From positions 28,991,356 through 29,055,355 of the forward strand of contig JAFMSR010000007.1 of NCBI GenBank assembly GCA_022818135.1: 64,000 bases of DNA, in the 5' to 3' direction. The position numbers and the translations under genes are program-made. Below, piece after piece: positions 1-11,907 of the stretch. Below the pieces are notes generated by a model. That model saw only the letters and a list, made by a program, of their open reading frames with translations, searched no databases and was not told the DNA's origin. This DNA comes from Saxidomus purpurata (taxonomy: Eukaryota; Mollusca; Bivalvia; Venerida; Veneridae). The first letter of the stretch is position 1; the number at the start of each line of letters is the position of its first letter.

Positions 1-404
1 ATGTAAATCATGTGACCCCGTGCCATGATTTGAACAAAAGCAGAGGAGAGCAATGCTGCAAAACAAATATTTAGCTCTGTGCCATATTATTTCAGACAAG
101 TAGATTTTTTTCTATTCGGACTGGTTGAAGACCGCATTTTGGTCATGAGGTGAGAATGCTTTTCATTTAAAGTGGAATTATGCACATTTTTTCACGTACA
201 ATTCCAGGTGAAATAGGTGTGTGTGCAAAGGGTAGAGGAAATAATAGCTTTTAACCCAATACAAAAAATACTTCCTGCTACCAGTACGAAATAATAACTT
301 TCCAAATATTACTTTCCTATTTTGACTGGGAGAGTCAATTTAAGAAATAAACAACTGCATGCAGGAATTGCTTCCCTTCCACTGCCAAAATCGTTTTGTA
401 ATTG

Positions 405-720
405 TTCTTATTAGGTCCACCATCCTCTAAAGAGGCTATAATCGGTACGACCTTGAGAGAGAAAGATACAGATACAAGGGAATCCGGGTACCAGACCCTA
501 GCTCTTTCACGAATAGACCCCTTGGTTCTTGTTTACATGCCCGGTGTAAAGCACCGATGCACGTGAGACTACCTCTGGGTTTCTAACCAGTTCACCTCTA
601 AATGGGTGCGAAACACTGAAAAGCGTTTCGAAATTTCCAGTGCCCCTGCCGGGATTCGAACTGGGGACCTCCGGATTGGCAGTCTAGAGCGTTACCCACT
701 CGACCACCGCACCACCCGCA
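405..720 (-). mobile_element. tRNA-derived SINE, minus strand
   Basis: On the minus strand the element opens near 715 with a tRNA-like head containing a box A-like GTGGTCGAGTGGGTAACG and a box B-like AGTTCGAATCC. An anticodon-like loop CTGCCAA would read as Gly(GCC). The body continues to a tail near 410 with a GATTATAGCCTCTTTAGAGG segment. Another full copy lies in the second 2.2 kb block, a tail-only piece is at 16633-16700, and 30480-30755 shares body motifs such as the GGCATGT and CCAAGGGGT-like segments. The 82-codon plus-strand reading frame across the head is a by-product of the SINE. Confidence 0.75.
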
Positions 721-999
721 CTGCCGAAATCTCTACCGGCATAAACACTTATTACACAAGGAGATCACTGCCAAGAAAGGAATTATTATTTTATTTGTCC
801 ATTTTTTTATTTCTAAAGCACCAACTTCCAATACTAATGTGGTATTATCATTAGTTTAACACATTTAAATGCACAGCAACCGAAAATCGCTTTTATAAAT
901 CTGTCGCCAAAATACACCACGTTCAGTAAGATGCGCATAATGTCACTTTTAGTGTCTTTCTTAAAGTTTTAAAAATTTAACAGTTGTTTTATTGAAGAC

Positions 1000-1420
1000 T
1001 GTGGGTCAAATAGATCTGAGCGGAAAATATTTTTCAAAGTTCGGGTAACTGTGACCTTGACCTTTGACCCACTAACCAAAACAATCAATAGGGATCATCT
1101 GCAAATTATAGGAACCTTCTGAGCAAGTTTGATTAAAGTGCAAAAGATTGTACATGGAACACTTTACATGTTATAAAGGAAAACCTAATGGCGTCACTGT
1201 AAGCATGTGAACCTTTGACAATCTGACACCGAAAACAATTGGGATCATCTACATTTTGCAGGAAACCTTCTAAGCAAGTTTGATGAAAACTGAATGAAAA
1301 TTGTGACCTGTGGAATGTTATCAAATAATTGCTTTCAAGGGCACCTTGCTTGACCTTAAAATAATTCACTGAAAAACAAGTGACTGGTACATATAAAGGA
1401 CAATGTAGTAAACGGTTACA
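1000..1420. repeat. GACCTTGACC-type repeat units, copy 1
   Basis: About three degenerate units carry GTGACCTTGACCTTTGAC followed by GGATCATCTRCA and GAGCAAGTTTGATGAAA. The equivalent stretch of the second block (13450-13790) keeps the motifs better, for example GGTCACTGTGACCTTGACC near 13752, where copy 1 has lost them. This resembles a dispersed repeat type I associate with bivalves. No coding function is seen. Confidence 0.6.
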
Positions 1421-1639
1421 AAATCGTCTTACAGCTGCACTGTCTGCAGAGTTGCTATGTTCGGGAACAGAGTAATTCCTCAGTACTAAACAGCGCGCCT
1501 TATCGTATATAATAGTCAACTAGTTTTGTATTAATTCAGACAGGCAATACTTTGTTTTATTCAATTTTAACGAAACGAAAAGAGCTAGCATCATGCTCGA
1601 AATTGTCACGGCTAAGGGAGACAATTTTGTAAGCAGCTG

Positions 1640-1705
1640 AGTAGTTCTGCCCGTAGCGCATTCGTCCTGTAAGCGAAGGTCCGGGTTCGAATCCAGTACG
1701 GGATG
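1640..1705 (+). pseudogene. tRNA-like relic (Thr-like loop)
   Basis: A perfect box B (GGTTCGAATCC) follows an anticodon-like hairpin TTCG-T-CCTGTAA-G-CGAA whose loop would give TGT (Thr). The T stem does not pair properly and no acceptor stem closes, so this is a tRNA relic or SINE head rather than a working tRNA gene. The second block has the same relic at 14050-14118 with the loop changed to CCCGTAA. Confidence 0.45.
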
Positions 1706-2221
1706 CTTATTTTCTCCCTTTTTTCGTAATTTAAGTCTGTAACCTTGATTTGATACAGTACAGACTGAAAGTGTTGATCACATTGATTTCAATTTTGGTA
1801 GATTCGCCAATTCAATGCAGATTTTGTTATATCATCAAATCATTGTAACAACGAACGAAAGGTTGCAGTGTTTCAACCAGCACCATAACACTGGAACAAA
1901 CGAACTATTTGGTACGAGAGAAGAAAATGGATACATTTATTCCATGCATGTTCTGTGTTACCTGTATATTTGCCAAATACATGTATGTTAAACATGTCAA
2001 GAGATAATTATTTACCAGGAAGACTTTACTTTTTAGGTTGATGTGCGGTTACAGTATGCAGTTCGCATCGAAATTTATATATGGTAGATATGATAACTTT
2101 TCACTGTTGTTATGTTTGAATACTTGTTGCAGACATAATGATTAAAAAGACAATTTGATAGACATTTGGTTATATTCATAATATGAACTGACGTCAAAAG
2201 ACGTCTGTTTTATGACGTTGT

Positions 2222-2690
2222 TTTATAACTTATTTTGTTTATATTTTGATTTGTTATACATTGTATTGTGAATTGTTTTTATGTATATTGTGTATTTGTT
2301 AAAGAAATTAAAGTAGTAAAAAAATAAATTGATTTTATCTAGTTATTTTTATCTAAATCAGCTTTCAACGTGAATCATGAATTAATGAGCCTAATGTCCT
2401 CGACAAAAGTCCCTTACTGTATCGCATCAGCTTTGCTTGATTTACACTTCGTAGATAAGATGCTGAACTATATATCATCCATTATCTAAGCACGTCTCTC
2501 AACTCAAAGACATGCGTATTTTTGTTTCATCTTATACCGCGAAAGCAGTGTATGATGAATATGTATGATTAATTGCGGTTTTAAAATATGTACAGAACAT
2601 AAGATAGCACAAGATGACCCCTTTATCACTCACATGTACATGACCTACTTATGACTGATCGACATTGAACTATATAACACATTTTTTGTT
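2222..2690. other. unassigned AT-rich DNA
   Basis: No reading frame, RNA gene or repeat is recognisable. The first 110 bases, just past the end of the 2.2 kb repeat, are strongly T-rich. Confidence 0.5.
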
Positions 2691-3170
2691 TGACCTCAAC
2701 AAGACAAACATTCTGGTAGCAAATTTAATTTGTTCTAATGACCTAGTTTTTGACACCCAAATGACCTAGTTGACCCAACTCGACCTAGAAATGATTGAGA
2801 CAAGCATTCTTACTAACTTGTACGAAGATTGGTGGACATGAAACGTGGCCTTTCTGGCCAAGTTTTTCCCCCGTGATTTGAACGTGTGACCTAGATTTTG
2901 ACATCGGGTAACCCAGATTCGAACTTGACTTAAAAATTAGACAAACATTATGAGTGTGACCTCTAGGGTGTTAACGAGGATTTCCTTTGATTTAACCATA
3001 TTTTTGTCCCCAGGTGACGTCGAACTTTAACGTTGTGACCAATTTGCATGATGATTGAATAGTAAATGTGACCGCTAGAATGTTGACAATACTTTTATTA
3101 TATTTAACCGTGTGATCTACTTTTTACTCCAGGTGATCCAGGTTCGATCTAAGAAACCTTCTAGTAACTA
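2690..3170. repeat. degenerate GACCTAG-type dispersed repeat
   Basis: The stretch contains repeated GTGACCTAG or TGACCTAGTTTTTGAC phrases, GACAAACATT and GTGACCTCTAGGGTGTTAAC, each more than once in diverged form. It resembles a dispersed repeat type I associate with molluscs. It directly borders the 80-bp satellite. Confidence 0.5.
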
Positions 3171-3174
3171 GCAG

Positions 3175-6100
3175 TAACTCTGCTTTTCCTTAATTTAGTC
3201 AGTACGAGTAGTCTCCCCTGATTTTTGCAAATGGCGTCAGAACAGAAAAGGGGGTTAACTCTGGTCTTTCTAAATTACGAGTTGTGTTCCCTGATTTTCA
3301 CAAATGGCGGCAGGGAAAACAAGGACGTAATTCTGATTTTCCTAATTTTTGTCAAAACGAGTTGTGTCCTCTGAATTTTACAAACTGTGTAAGGAGAAAA
3401 GAGGGAAGTAACTCTGGTTTTCTTGATTTAAATCAGAACGTGTTGTGTCCTCTGATTTTTACAAATGGCGGAAGGGACAAAAAGGGAAGAAACTCTGCTT
3501 TTCCTGAATTTAGTCAGTAAGAGTTGTCTCCTCTGATTTTTGCAAATAGCGTCAGGACAAAAAAGGGGGGTAATTCTGGTTTTCCAATTTCAAAGCTAGA
3601 ACGAGTTGTGTCACCCTGATTTTTGCAAATGGCGTGAGAGAAAAAAAAAGGAGGAAACTATGCTTTTTCTTGTTTAAGTCAGTGCAAGTTGTCTACCCTG
3701 AATTTGGCAAATGGCGTCAGGAGAAAAAAGGGAAGTCCCTCTGTTTATCCTTATTTTAGTCAGCACGAATTGTCTCCCCCTGATTTATATATATGGCGTC
3801 AGGGGAAAAAAGGGAAGTTACTCTGCTTTCCCCTGATTATTGCAAATGGTGTCATGCGAAAGTAGGGAGGTAGCTCCGTTTATCCTTATTTTAGTCAGCA
3901 CGAGTTGTCTTCACCTGGTGTTTATATATGACATCAAGGGGAGAATAAGGAAAGTAACTCTGCTTTCCCTAAATTAAGTCAGAAAGAGTTGTGTCCCGAC
4001 ATTTTAAGAAATGACGTCAGGGAAAAATAAGAAGTAATTCTGCTTTTCATAATTTTAGTCAAAACGTCTATCCCTAATTTTCGCAATGACGTCAGTAGGA
4101 AATAGGCAGATTACTTTGTTTCTCCTCATTTAAGCCAGTATCAGTTGTCTCCCCTGATTTTTGCAAATGGAGTCAAGAGAAAAAAGGGACGAAACAAAGC
4201 TTTTCCTAATTTCAGTCAATGCAAGTTGTCTCCCTTTTTTTTGGAAAATGGCGTCAGGAGAACAAAGGGACGTAACTCTGTGTTCCTTATTTCAGTCAGC
4301 ACGAGTTGTCTCTTCTAATGTTTACAAATGACGTCAATGGAAAAAGAGAGGTAACTCCTTTTTTGTCAATACGAGTTATTTCTGCTGATTTGTGCAAATG
4401 GCGTCAGTTGGAAAAGGGAGGCAACTGCTTTTGCTAAATTCAGTCAGTACGAGTAGTCTCCCTGATTTTTTCAAATGGCGTCAAGACAGAAAAAAGAGGT
4501 CATTCTGGTCATCCTGATTTACGTCAGTAAGAGTTGTGTCCCCTGATTTTAGCAAATTGCGACAGGAAAGAAAGGAAGTAACTCTGGCTTTCTTGTTTTC
4601 AGTACGAGTTGTGTCATCTGATTTTTGCAAATGGCGTCAGGGGAAAAAAGGGAAGTCACTGACTTTTGTCAGCACGAGTTGTCTCCCCCTGATTTGTATG
4701 AATTGCGTAAGGGGAAAAAAGCGAAGTAACTCTGCTTTCCCTAAATTAAGTCAGTACGAGTTGTCTCCCCTGATTTTTGCAAATGACGTCAGGACAGAAA
4801 AGGGTGGTAACACTGGTTTTCATAATTCAAATTAAGTACGAGTTGTCTCCCCTGATTTTTGCAAATGGCGTCAGAATAAAAACTGCGGGGTAACTCTGGT
4901 CCGTCTTAATTAGGTCAGTACAAGTTCTCTCCCCTGATTATTGCAAATGGCGTCAGGGGAAAAAAGAGAAGTAACTCTGCTTTCCTTAAATTAAGTCAGT
5001 ACGAGTTGTCTGCCCTGATTTTTGCAAATGGCGTCAGAAGAAAAAAGGGGAGTAACTCTGATCTTAAATTTAACTAGTACGAGTAGTCCCCCTGATTTTG
5101 CAAATGGCGTCAGGACAGAAAAGGGTGGTAACCCTGGTTTTCCTAATTCAAAGTCAGTACTAGTTTTCTCCCCTGATTTTTTGCAAATGGCGTCAGAACA
5201 GAAAACGGGGGTAAATCTGGCCTATCTTAATTAGGTCAGTATAATTTTTCTCCCCTGGTTTTAGCAAATAACGTCAGGACAAAAAGGAAGGTAACTCTAG
5301 TTTTCCTAATTCAATGTGAGAACGAATTGAAAACCCCTATTTTGGCAAAAGGCGTAAGGGAAAATAAGGGAGGTAATTCAAAGGGAGGTACGAGTTGTCT
5401 CCCCTTTTTTGCAAATGGCGTCAGGACAGAAAAGGGTGGTAACACTGGTTTTCCTAATTCAAAGTCAGTACGAGTTGTCTCCCCTTTTTTGCAAATGGCG
5501 TCAGAACAGAAAACGGGGGTAAATCTGGTCTATCTTAATAAGGTCTGTATAAGTTGTCTCCCCTGGTTTTAGCAAATGACGTCTGGACAAAAAGTTTTCC
5601 TTATTCAATGTGAAAACGAGTTGAATACCCTGATTTCTGCAAATGGCGTGAGGGGAAATAAGGGAGGTAACACTTTTTCTAAGTTGAGTCAGTAAAAGTT
5701 GTTTCCCCTGATTTTTGCAAATGGCGTCAGGAGAAAAAAGGGAAGTAACTCTGTTTTCCTTAAATATGGTCATTACGAGTTGTCTCCCCTGATTTTGCAA
5801 ATGGCGTCATGACAGAAAAGGGTGGTAACACTGGTTTTCCTAATTCAAAGTCAGTACGAGTTGTCTCCCCTTTTTTTTGCAAATGGCGTCAGAACAGAAA
5901 ACGGGGGTAAATCTGGTCTATCTTAATTAGGTCAGTATAAGTTGTCTCCCCTGGTTTTAACAAATGACGTCAGGACAAAAAGGGAGGTAACTCTAGTTTT
6001 CCTTATTCAATGTGAAAACGAGTTAAATACCCTGATTTTTGCAAATGGCGTGAGGGGAAATAAGGGAGGTAACTCTTTTTTCTAAGTTGAGACAGTAAAA

Positions 6101-8165
6101 GTTGTTTCCCCTGATTTTTGCAAATGGCGTCAGGAGAAAAAACGGAAGTAACTCTGCTTTCCTTAAATTTAGTCAGTACGAGTTGCCTCTCCTGATTTTG
6201 CAAATGGCGGCAGGACAGAAAAGGGTGGTAACACTGGTTTTCCTAATTCAAAGTCAGTACGAATTGTCTCCCCTTTTTTTGCAAATGGCATCAGAACAGA
6301 AAAGGGGGGTAAATCTGGTCTATCTTAATAAGGTCTGTATAAGTTGTTTCCCCTGATTTTAGCAAATGACGTCTGGACAAAAACGGAGGTAACTCTAGTT
6401 TTCCCGATTCAGTCTCAGAACGAGTTGAATACCCTGATTTTTGCAAATGGCGTGAGGGGAAATAAGGGAGGTAACTCTTTTTTCTAAGCTGAGTCAGTAA
6501 AAGTTGTTTCCCCTGATTTTTGCAAATGGCTTGAGGACAGAAAAGGGTGGTAACACTGGTTTTCCTAATTCAGAGTCAGTTCGAGTTGTCTCCCCTGATT
6601 TTTGCAAATGGCGTCAAGAGAAAAAAGGGAAGTAACTCTGCTTTCCTAAAATTTAGTCAGTACGAGTTGTCTCCCCTGATTTTGCAAATGGCGTCAGGAC
6701 AGAAAAGGGTGGTAACACTGGTTTTCCTAATTCAAAGTCAGTACGAATTGTCTCCCCTTTTTTTGCAAATGGCGTCAGAACAGAAAAGGGGGGTAAATCT
6801 GGTCTAACTTAATAAGGTCTGTATAAGTTGTTTCCCCTGATTTTAGCAAATGACGTCAGGACAAAAAGGGAGGTAACTCTAGTTTACCCGATTCTATCTC
6901 AGAACGAGTTGAATACCCTGATTTTTGCAAATGGCGTGAGGGGAAATAAGGGAGGTAACTCTTTTTTCTAAGTTGAGTCAGTAAAAGTTGTCTCCCCTGA
7001 TTTTTGCAAATGGCTTGAGGACAGAAAAGGGTGGTAACCCTGGTTTTCCTTATTCAGAGTCAGTTCGAGTTGTCTCCCCTGATTTTGCAAATGGCGTCAG
7101 AACAGAAAACGGAGGTAAATCTGGTCTATCTTAATTAGGTCAGTATAAGTTGTCTCCCCTGGTTTTAGCAAATGACGTCAGGACTAAAAGGGAGGTAACT
7201 CTAAGTTTTCCTAATTCAATGTGAGAACGAGTTGAATACCCTGATTCTTGCAAATGGCGTGAGGGGAAATAAGGGAGGTAACTCTTCTTTCTAAGTTGAG
7301 TCAGTAAAAGTTGTTTCCCCTGATTTTTGCAAATGGCGTCAGGAGAAAAGAGGGAAGTAACTCTGCTTTCCTTAAATTTAGTCAGTACGAGTTGTCTCCC
7401 CTGATCTTGCAAATGGCGTCAGAACAGAAAAGGGGGGTAAATCTGGTCTATCTTAATTAGGTCTGTATAAGTCGTCTCCCCTGATTTTAGCAAATTACGT
7501 CAGGACAAAAAGGGAGGTAACTCTAGTTTTCCCGATTCAATCTCAGAACGAGTTGAATACCCTGATTTTTGCAAATGGCGTGAGGGGAAATAAAGGAGGT
7601 AACCCTTTTTTCTAAGTTGAGTCAGTAAAATTTGTCTCCCCTGATTTTTGCAAATGGCTTGAGGACAGAAAAGGGTGGTAACACTGGTTTTCCTAATTCA
7701 GAGTCAGTACGAGTTGTCTCCCCTGATTTTTGCAAACGGCGCAAGAACAAAAAAGGGGGTAACTCTTGTCTTTCTTAATAAGGTCAGTACAAGTGGTATC
7801 CCCTGATTTTTGCAAATGGCGTCAGAAGAAAAAAGGGGAGTAACTCTGATCTTAAATTTAGTCAGTACGAGTTGTCTCCCCTGATTTTGAAATGGCATCA
7901 GGATAAAAAGGGGGTAACTCTGGTTTTCCTCACTTTTAGTCAGTAAGAGTTTTCTCCCCTGCTTTTTATAAATGGCATCATTGGAACAAAGGGAGGTAAC
8001 AGGTTTTTCATAATTTAAAATCGGAACGAGTTCCCCCTGATTTTTTGCAAATGACGTCAGGGTAAAAATGTAGGTAAATCTGGTTTTCCTAATTTTAAGT
8101 CAGTAGATGTCTCACTTATTGTTGGAAGTGACGTCATGGGGAAATAAGGGCACTAACTCTGACAA
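3175..8165. repeat. satellite array, ~62 monomers of ~80 bp
   Basis: Head-to-tail monomers read roughly as TGATTTTTGCAAATGGCGTC, a poly-A or GAAAAAAGGG stretch, AGGTAACTCTGGTTTTCC, a TAATT block, and GTCAGTACGAG with TTGTCTCCCC. Monomers diverge most at the left end and are most alike from 5400 to 7900. A marked variant starting GAATACCCTGATTT recurs at about 5623, 6027, 6427, 6909, 7233 and 7557, at 4 to 6 monomer spacing, which shows block-wise amplification. Each monomer has a near-inverted pair, GGGAGGTAACTC and GAGTTGTCTCCC. Short reading frames in the array are chance products of the repeat. Confidence 0.93.
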
Positions 8166-8785
8166 TGGAATTTTTATTACGTTATATAAGATATGAAATG
8201 CAATATAATAGTATGTTATATATGATTACAAAAATTAAGGTCAGCTTTTATATTTTCAAGTAATGTAACAGTATGACAAGGTTAACGAATACTAAGACAA
8301 ATGACAAACATTGTCAGGGAGACGTTCTACCACTGCACCAATGTAACGATATTAAAACAGGAACTACTCATTGCAATCATTCTACCTTAAGAGTTTTATA
8401 TTCCACTCATTTAATACAATCAGTCATGGTTCATTTATTAATTACTGTACTCCTAACCTCACTGGCTCAATTCTCTCTTCTTGAAAATAAAATAACCTTA
8501 AAGACCCATGATCACGTTGACTTTACTCAAAGAGATAGTATAACGTTAGAAACTAAAACAATGTCGAAACATTTTTTTCTGTCATGATTATGTCATTGTC
8601 TATATTTTAATGTGGTCTTTTAATTCAAAATGCAAGGTTAGAAATCACTTTTGTACAAATAAATATCGAATTTGCAGGTAAGACAAATCTATTTTTTTGA
8701 TATCGAGTATTCATTTTACATGTTAAAATTGATATGAACTTCCTACTATAAATAAATTTAGTGTATGTGCCTACTTGACGAGTGC
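8166..8785. other. unassigned DNA with a possible tRNA fragment
   Basis: No gene is recognised; a 104-codon open stretch at 8273-8587 has no motif I know. At 8318-8345 the minus strand reads TTGGTGCAGTGGTAGAACGT, like a tRNA D arm with box A, but no matching box B follows. Confidence 0.4.
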
Positions 8786-8916
8786 AAGGCTTTTTTCCAC
8801 ACTGGTCTTTATACATAGGTGGTCTTTCACAGAGGTTTGATTTAATTAATTACGTCCAAATGTTTCTATCACTTCTTCCTGAAAAGCGCCCAAATGTTTC
8901 GATCTATGGTCTATGT

Positions 8917-9270
8917 TTGTGCAAGTTAAAGGGGTATTCTCTACAACGAGCAGATTATTTTCTCCAAACGTTAAAATGTTATGTCATGTTACGCTACGCT
9001 ATGATATTTTCTGTGAACAAAATAAACAAGTTTTTTTAGAAGAACATACATTGACAAATGGCTCGTTAACACGCAGATTGCCAATATATAAATGTTTCAT
9101 GCTCCCCTAAAATATGAAAGTGTTTATGAAAGTTTTACTGAACTACAACATGTTCGTTAATGCTAACTTTACCGATGTCTTCTGGAAATTTTAGCTGAAA
9201 CTTCCAGTTTTAGTAGAAGTCATTTCAATTATTTCACTAAAAATATTTTGATGTTATTGATTGTGATAGC
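8917..9270 (+). repeat. left arm of long inverted repeat
   Basis: This arm pairs with 9860-10235 on the opposite strand. Shared segments include AGAAGAACATACATTG, AGATTGCCAATATA, ATATGAAAGTGTTTATGAAA and TAACTTTACCGATGT. Identity is high across 9040-9180 and falls toward both ends. Matching AAAGACCACC phrases further out on both sides (8795-8835 and 10410-10745) suggest the inverted structure is really about 8786-10750, roughly 2 kb. Confidence 0.8.
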
Positions 9271-9604
9271 AAATTGAGGTTATGCCTCAGTCAATTACAT
9301 GTTTCTATATAATCGTTCCTATTTCTCTTACACATGTCTTCTTCCCACAATTATACTGTCCCCCAGCAACAATGTCGCATACTGGACAGAGTGTAGCAAA
9401 AACAGTTTAAAATACAGAATGAAAAAGTACTGTAAACCAATGAACTTTCACGTCAATTACTGTTCGTGTTTTATCAATTTCGTGCCAATAGGCGATTTTT
9501 AAATTTCTCGTGATTCATATCAACAAAATACGAAGGGAACTTTATTTCTGAAGTAAGGAAAACTAGTCTCTGTAGGTAGAGTGAAAATCAAGTATATGGT
9601 TTAC

Positions 9605-9692
9605 AGTATAGAATTATTATTATTATTACTGTTATTGTTATCATCATTTTTAATATTATTATCATTATCGTGATAGTTATTGTTATTGTTAA
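9605..9692. repeat. ATT/GTT-rich microsatellite
   Basis: An imperfect trinucleotide tract of ATT, GTT and ATC units lies in the spacer between the two inverted-repeat arms. Confidence 0.8.
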
Positions 9693-9859
9693 CACATTAA
9701 GTTAGACTCTATCTTAAACTGCCTAACCTAAAATCTGCTGAGTAAGCAACTTTGAGCCAGAAGGACAAAACAATTGGGGATGGCGTCACATATGGGAGAA
9801 ACATGGACCAAGCCATACTCTTTGAATCACAAATACCATTTTGGAAAAAAAATACATTT

Positions 9860-10235
9860 GAATCTGTGATCAATATAAATAACCTCAAAACTGTTTTATT
9901 TAAATAACTGCAATGATTGCTACTAAACCTTGAAGTTTCAGCCAAAAACCTCCAGTAAACATCGGTAAAGTTAGCAGAATCGTACATATTGTAGTTCAGT
10001 AAAACTTTCATAAACACTTTCATATTTTATTAGCGGATGAAACATTGGTATATTGGCAATCTGTGCGTAAACGAGACATTTGCCAATGTATGTTCTTCTT
10101 AAAAAACTTGTTTATTATTTTTTCACATAACAAATCATAGTTGAGTTAAACATTAATATTACATAAACATGACATTTTAACGTTTTGAGAAAATAATCTG
10201 CTCCTTGAAGGGAACACCCCTTTAAATAACACAAA
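9860..10235 (-). repeat. right arm of long inverted repeat
   Basis: Reverse complement of the arm at 8917-9270. A minus-strand open stretch of 104 codons (9709-10023) starts in this arm and runs into the spacer. The left arm has the same opening residues (MKVFMKVLLNYNM) but stops after 26 codons. I recognise no protein family in it. Confidence 0.8.
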
Positions 10236-10436
10236 AATGGAGATCTTTCTAAGCTTTAAATCAATATTATAGTAAAGTTTTCGTCCAGATCTCTTTAAAA
10301 ATACATACATACAAAAATATAAAAAGATAATTATTTAACTTAAATATACTTGAATATTGAAATATAATATATCAATAAAGTTGATATTTATTACAACATT
10401 AGTGAACCTGCATTAAAGACCACCACTGTATGTGGA

Positions 10437-10621
10437 GCCGCCGTGGCGCAGTGGTAGCGCCTTCGCCTCCGGATTGAAAGACCCCGGTTTCGATCTTTAC
10501 CATCGCCATGTTATTCAATATTGCCTCTCTCTCTTCGAGGTTGATTTCATCTGGAGTGAGTCTCGAGTGCGATTAATATAAGTTGTAAGAACGTGTTTCG
10601 CAATCGAGAATAAATAAATTA
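10437..10621 (+). mobile_element. tRNA-derived SINE
   Basis: The head starts GCCGCCGTGGCGCAGTGGTA, a good box A, and continues to a degenerate box B near 10488 (GGTTTCGATC). The body contains TTGCCTCTCTCTCTTCGAGG and the tail ends GAATAAATAAATTAG. AAAGACCACC phrases lie on both sides, so it seems to have inserted into a pre-existing AAAGACCACC-type repeat belonging to the outer inverted repeat. Confidence 0.75.
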
Positions 10622-10749
10622 GTATAAACTAAAGACCACCCTGCGAATAAAGACCACTGGGAACAAAACCGTGCACTTTTCATTTAAAGTATAAACACCT
10701 GTGAATAAAGACCTCCTGTCAACAATGACCACTTTGGTTCTTCCATTCA

Positions 10750-11905
10750 GTGGACTTTGTTAACATGTTTGACTGTATAAACCGCCCATTATCAATATCT
10801 GGAACATCACATCAAATCAGTTTAAAGCCCCGTGATCTGCAGAATTTGCCCGGATAGATAAAAAATTTACAGGCAGAATAATGACTGATCTATTTACATG
10901 ATTGAAAACAATATAGAGGTATGCATCGATTTCGTAATAGTGTAATTTCTTTACGAAAAAATATCGTCAGAAAGCCTGTATTATGTTTTGTAATATCATT
11001 GAAAAAATACTGAGCTATATTTACAACATGTCCTTTGGAATTAAAAGCACTGTCAGAAACCTTTTGTACACATCACAGTCAATTTTACCGCTCATGCATC
11101 ATTGTAACATTCAAGGTGATCATTGGCCTTTAACATTAAGATCTGAAAGTATTCCTAAACTTAAAACCCATTAAATGTCTAGCAAGACGCTGGCCGTAAC
11201 CAATAAAAGGATGCAAAATTGATAACCAATTACTGAAAAAACACATGTTAGGCAAGCCTATCAAAGTTCAGCCATCTTGAGAAAAAAAATCAATCAGGAT
11301 AAAAATTTAAAATGTGACATACTATGCTCAGTCTTTCAAGAGGTACATAAATTATTCAGATTATAAGGAATATTTTCATGTGCATTAAGGCAAGTGCAGC
11401 TAAAAACTTTTACAGAAAATGAATGATAGACATTTGAGTTAAACATAATTTGAAAATGGTACTTTCGTAACTTTTACAATGGAGTTTCTATACAACTATA
11501 GACCTATTCGGCGATCGACCACTGCCTAATGAAGTTTTAAATTCCGTGTCATGTAAGACATTTTTTTCTCAAAATATGTAGGATTCATGAATTTAACCAT
11601 TAATAGATTTGAGTTAAAACAATATAAATCAGTTTTAATTTTTTCCTGGACTGAACTGTCACAAAGATGTAAAGATAATAGTTTCACTCAAATGTCTATC
11701 AAAAGTTTATATCGAGTTATTCTGTGTCTGGCATATTGGCGCGGTGGATGACCGACAGCTGTAACATTCTTGTACTCAGCAGACGACAATTCTCATCCCC
11801 AACACCAGATGAAGTAGATGACCACTATCACTAGTCTGCAGTCGCTATTCACATTTCCAAACGGACAAGAAAACTTGTAAAATCACTCCATACAGAAGTC
11901 CTGAA
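10750..11905. other. unassigned DNA
   Basis: No gene, RNA or clear repeat was recognised. The longest open stretch, 63 codons at 10983-11174, has no known motif. Confidence 0.4.
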
Positions 11906-11907
11906 AA

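Larger units (their letters stand above)
1..2221. repeat. 2.2 kb direct repeat, copy 1
   Basis: This block matches 12428-14632 nearly base for base in the same orientation; both copies stop matching after the shared TATGACGTTGT. Copy 1 begins at the first base of the window, so the true left edge may lie outside. Its first ~110 bases resemble the inside of a family B element. It contains a SINE, GACCTTGACC-type repeats and a tRNA-like relic, all present in both copies, so it is a duplicated composite segment rather than one transposon. Copy 1 has a 9-base insertion near position 45 and a patch at about 1100-1370 that differs far more than the rest. Confidence 0.9.

Noticed and set aside
606..854. 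82-codon frame repeated at 13023 as a small gene.
   Set aside because: It is the antisense of a tRNA-derived SINE head, and the two copies differ by a frameshift.
1640..1705. Functional tRNA-Thr gene.
   Set aside because: Box B is perfect but the T stem mismatches and no acceptor stem closes; the same holds for the other tRNA-like sites listed.
3175..8165. CRISPR-like regular repeats.
   Set aside because: The 80-bp monomers are contiguous with no unique spacers, diverge gradually and lie in a eukaryotic context.
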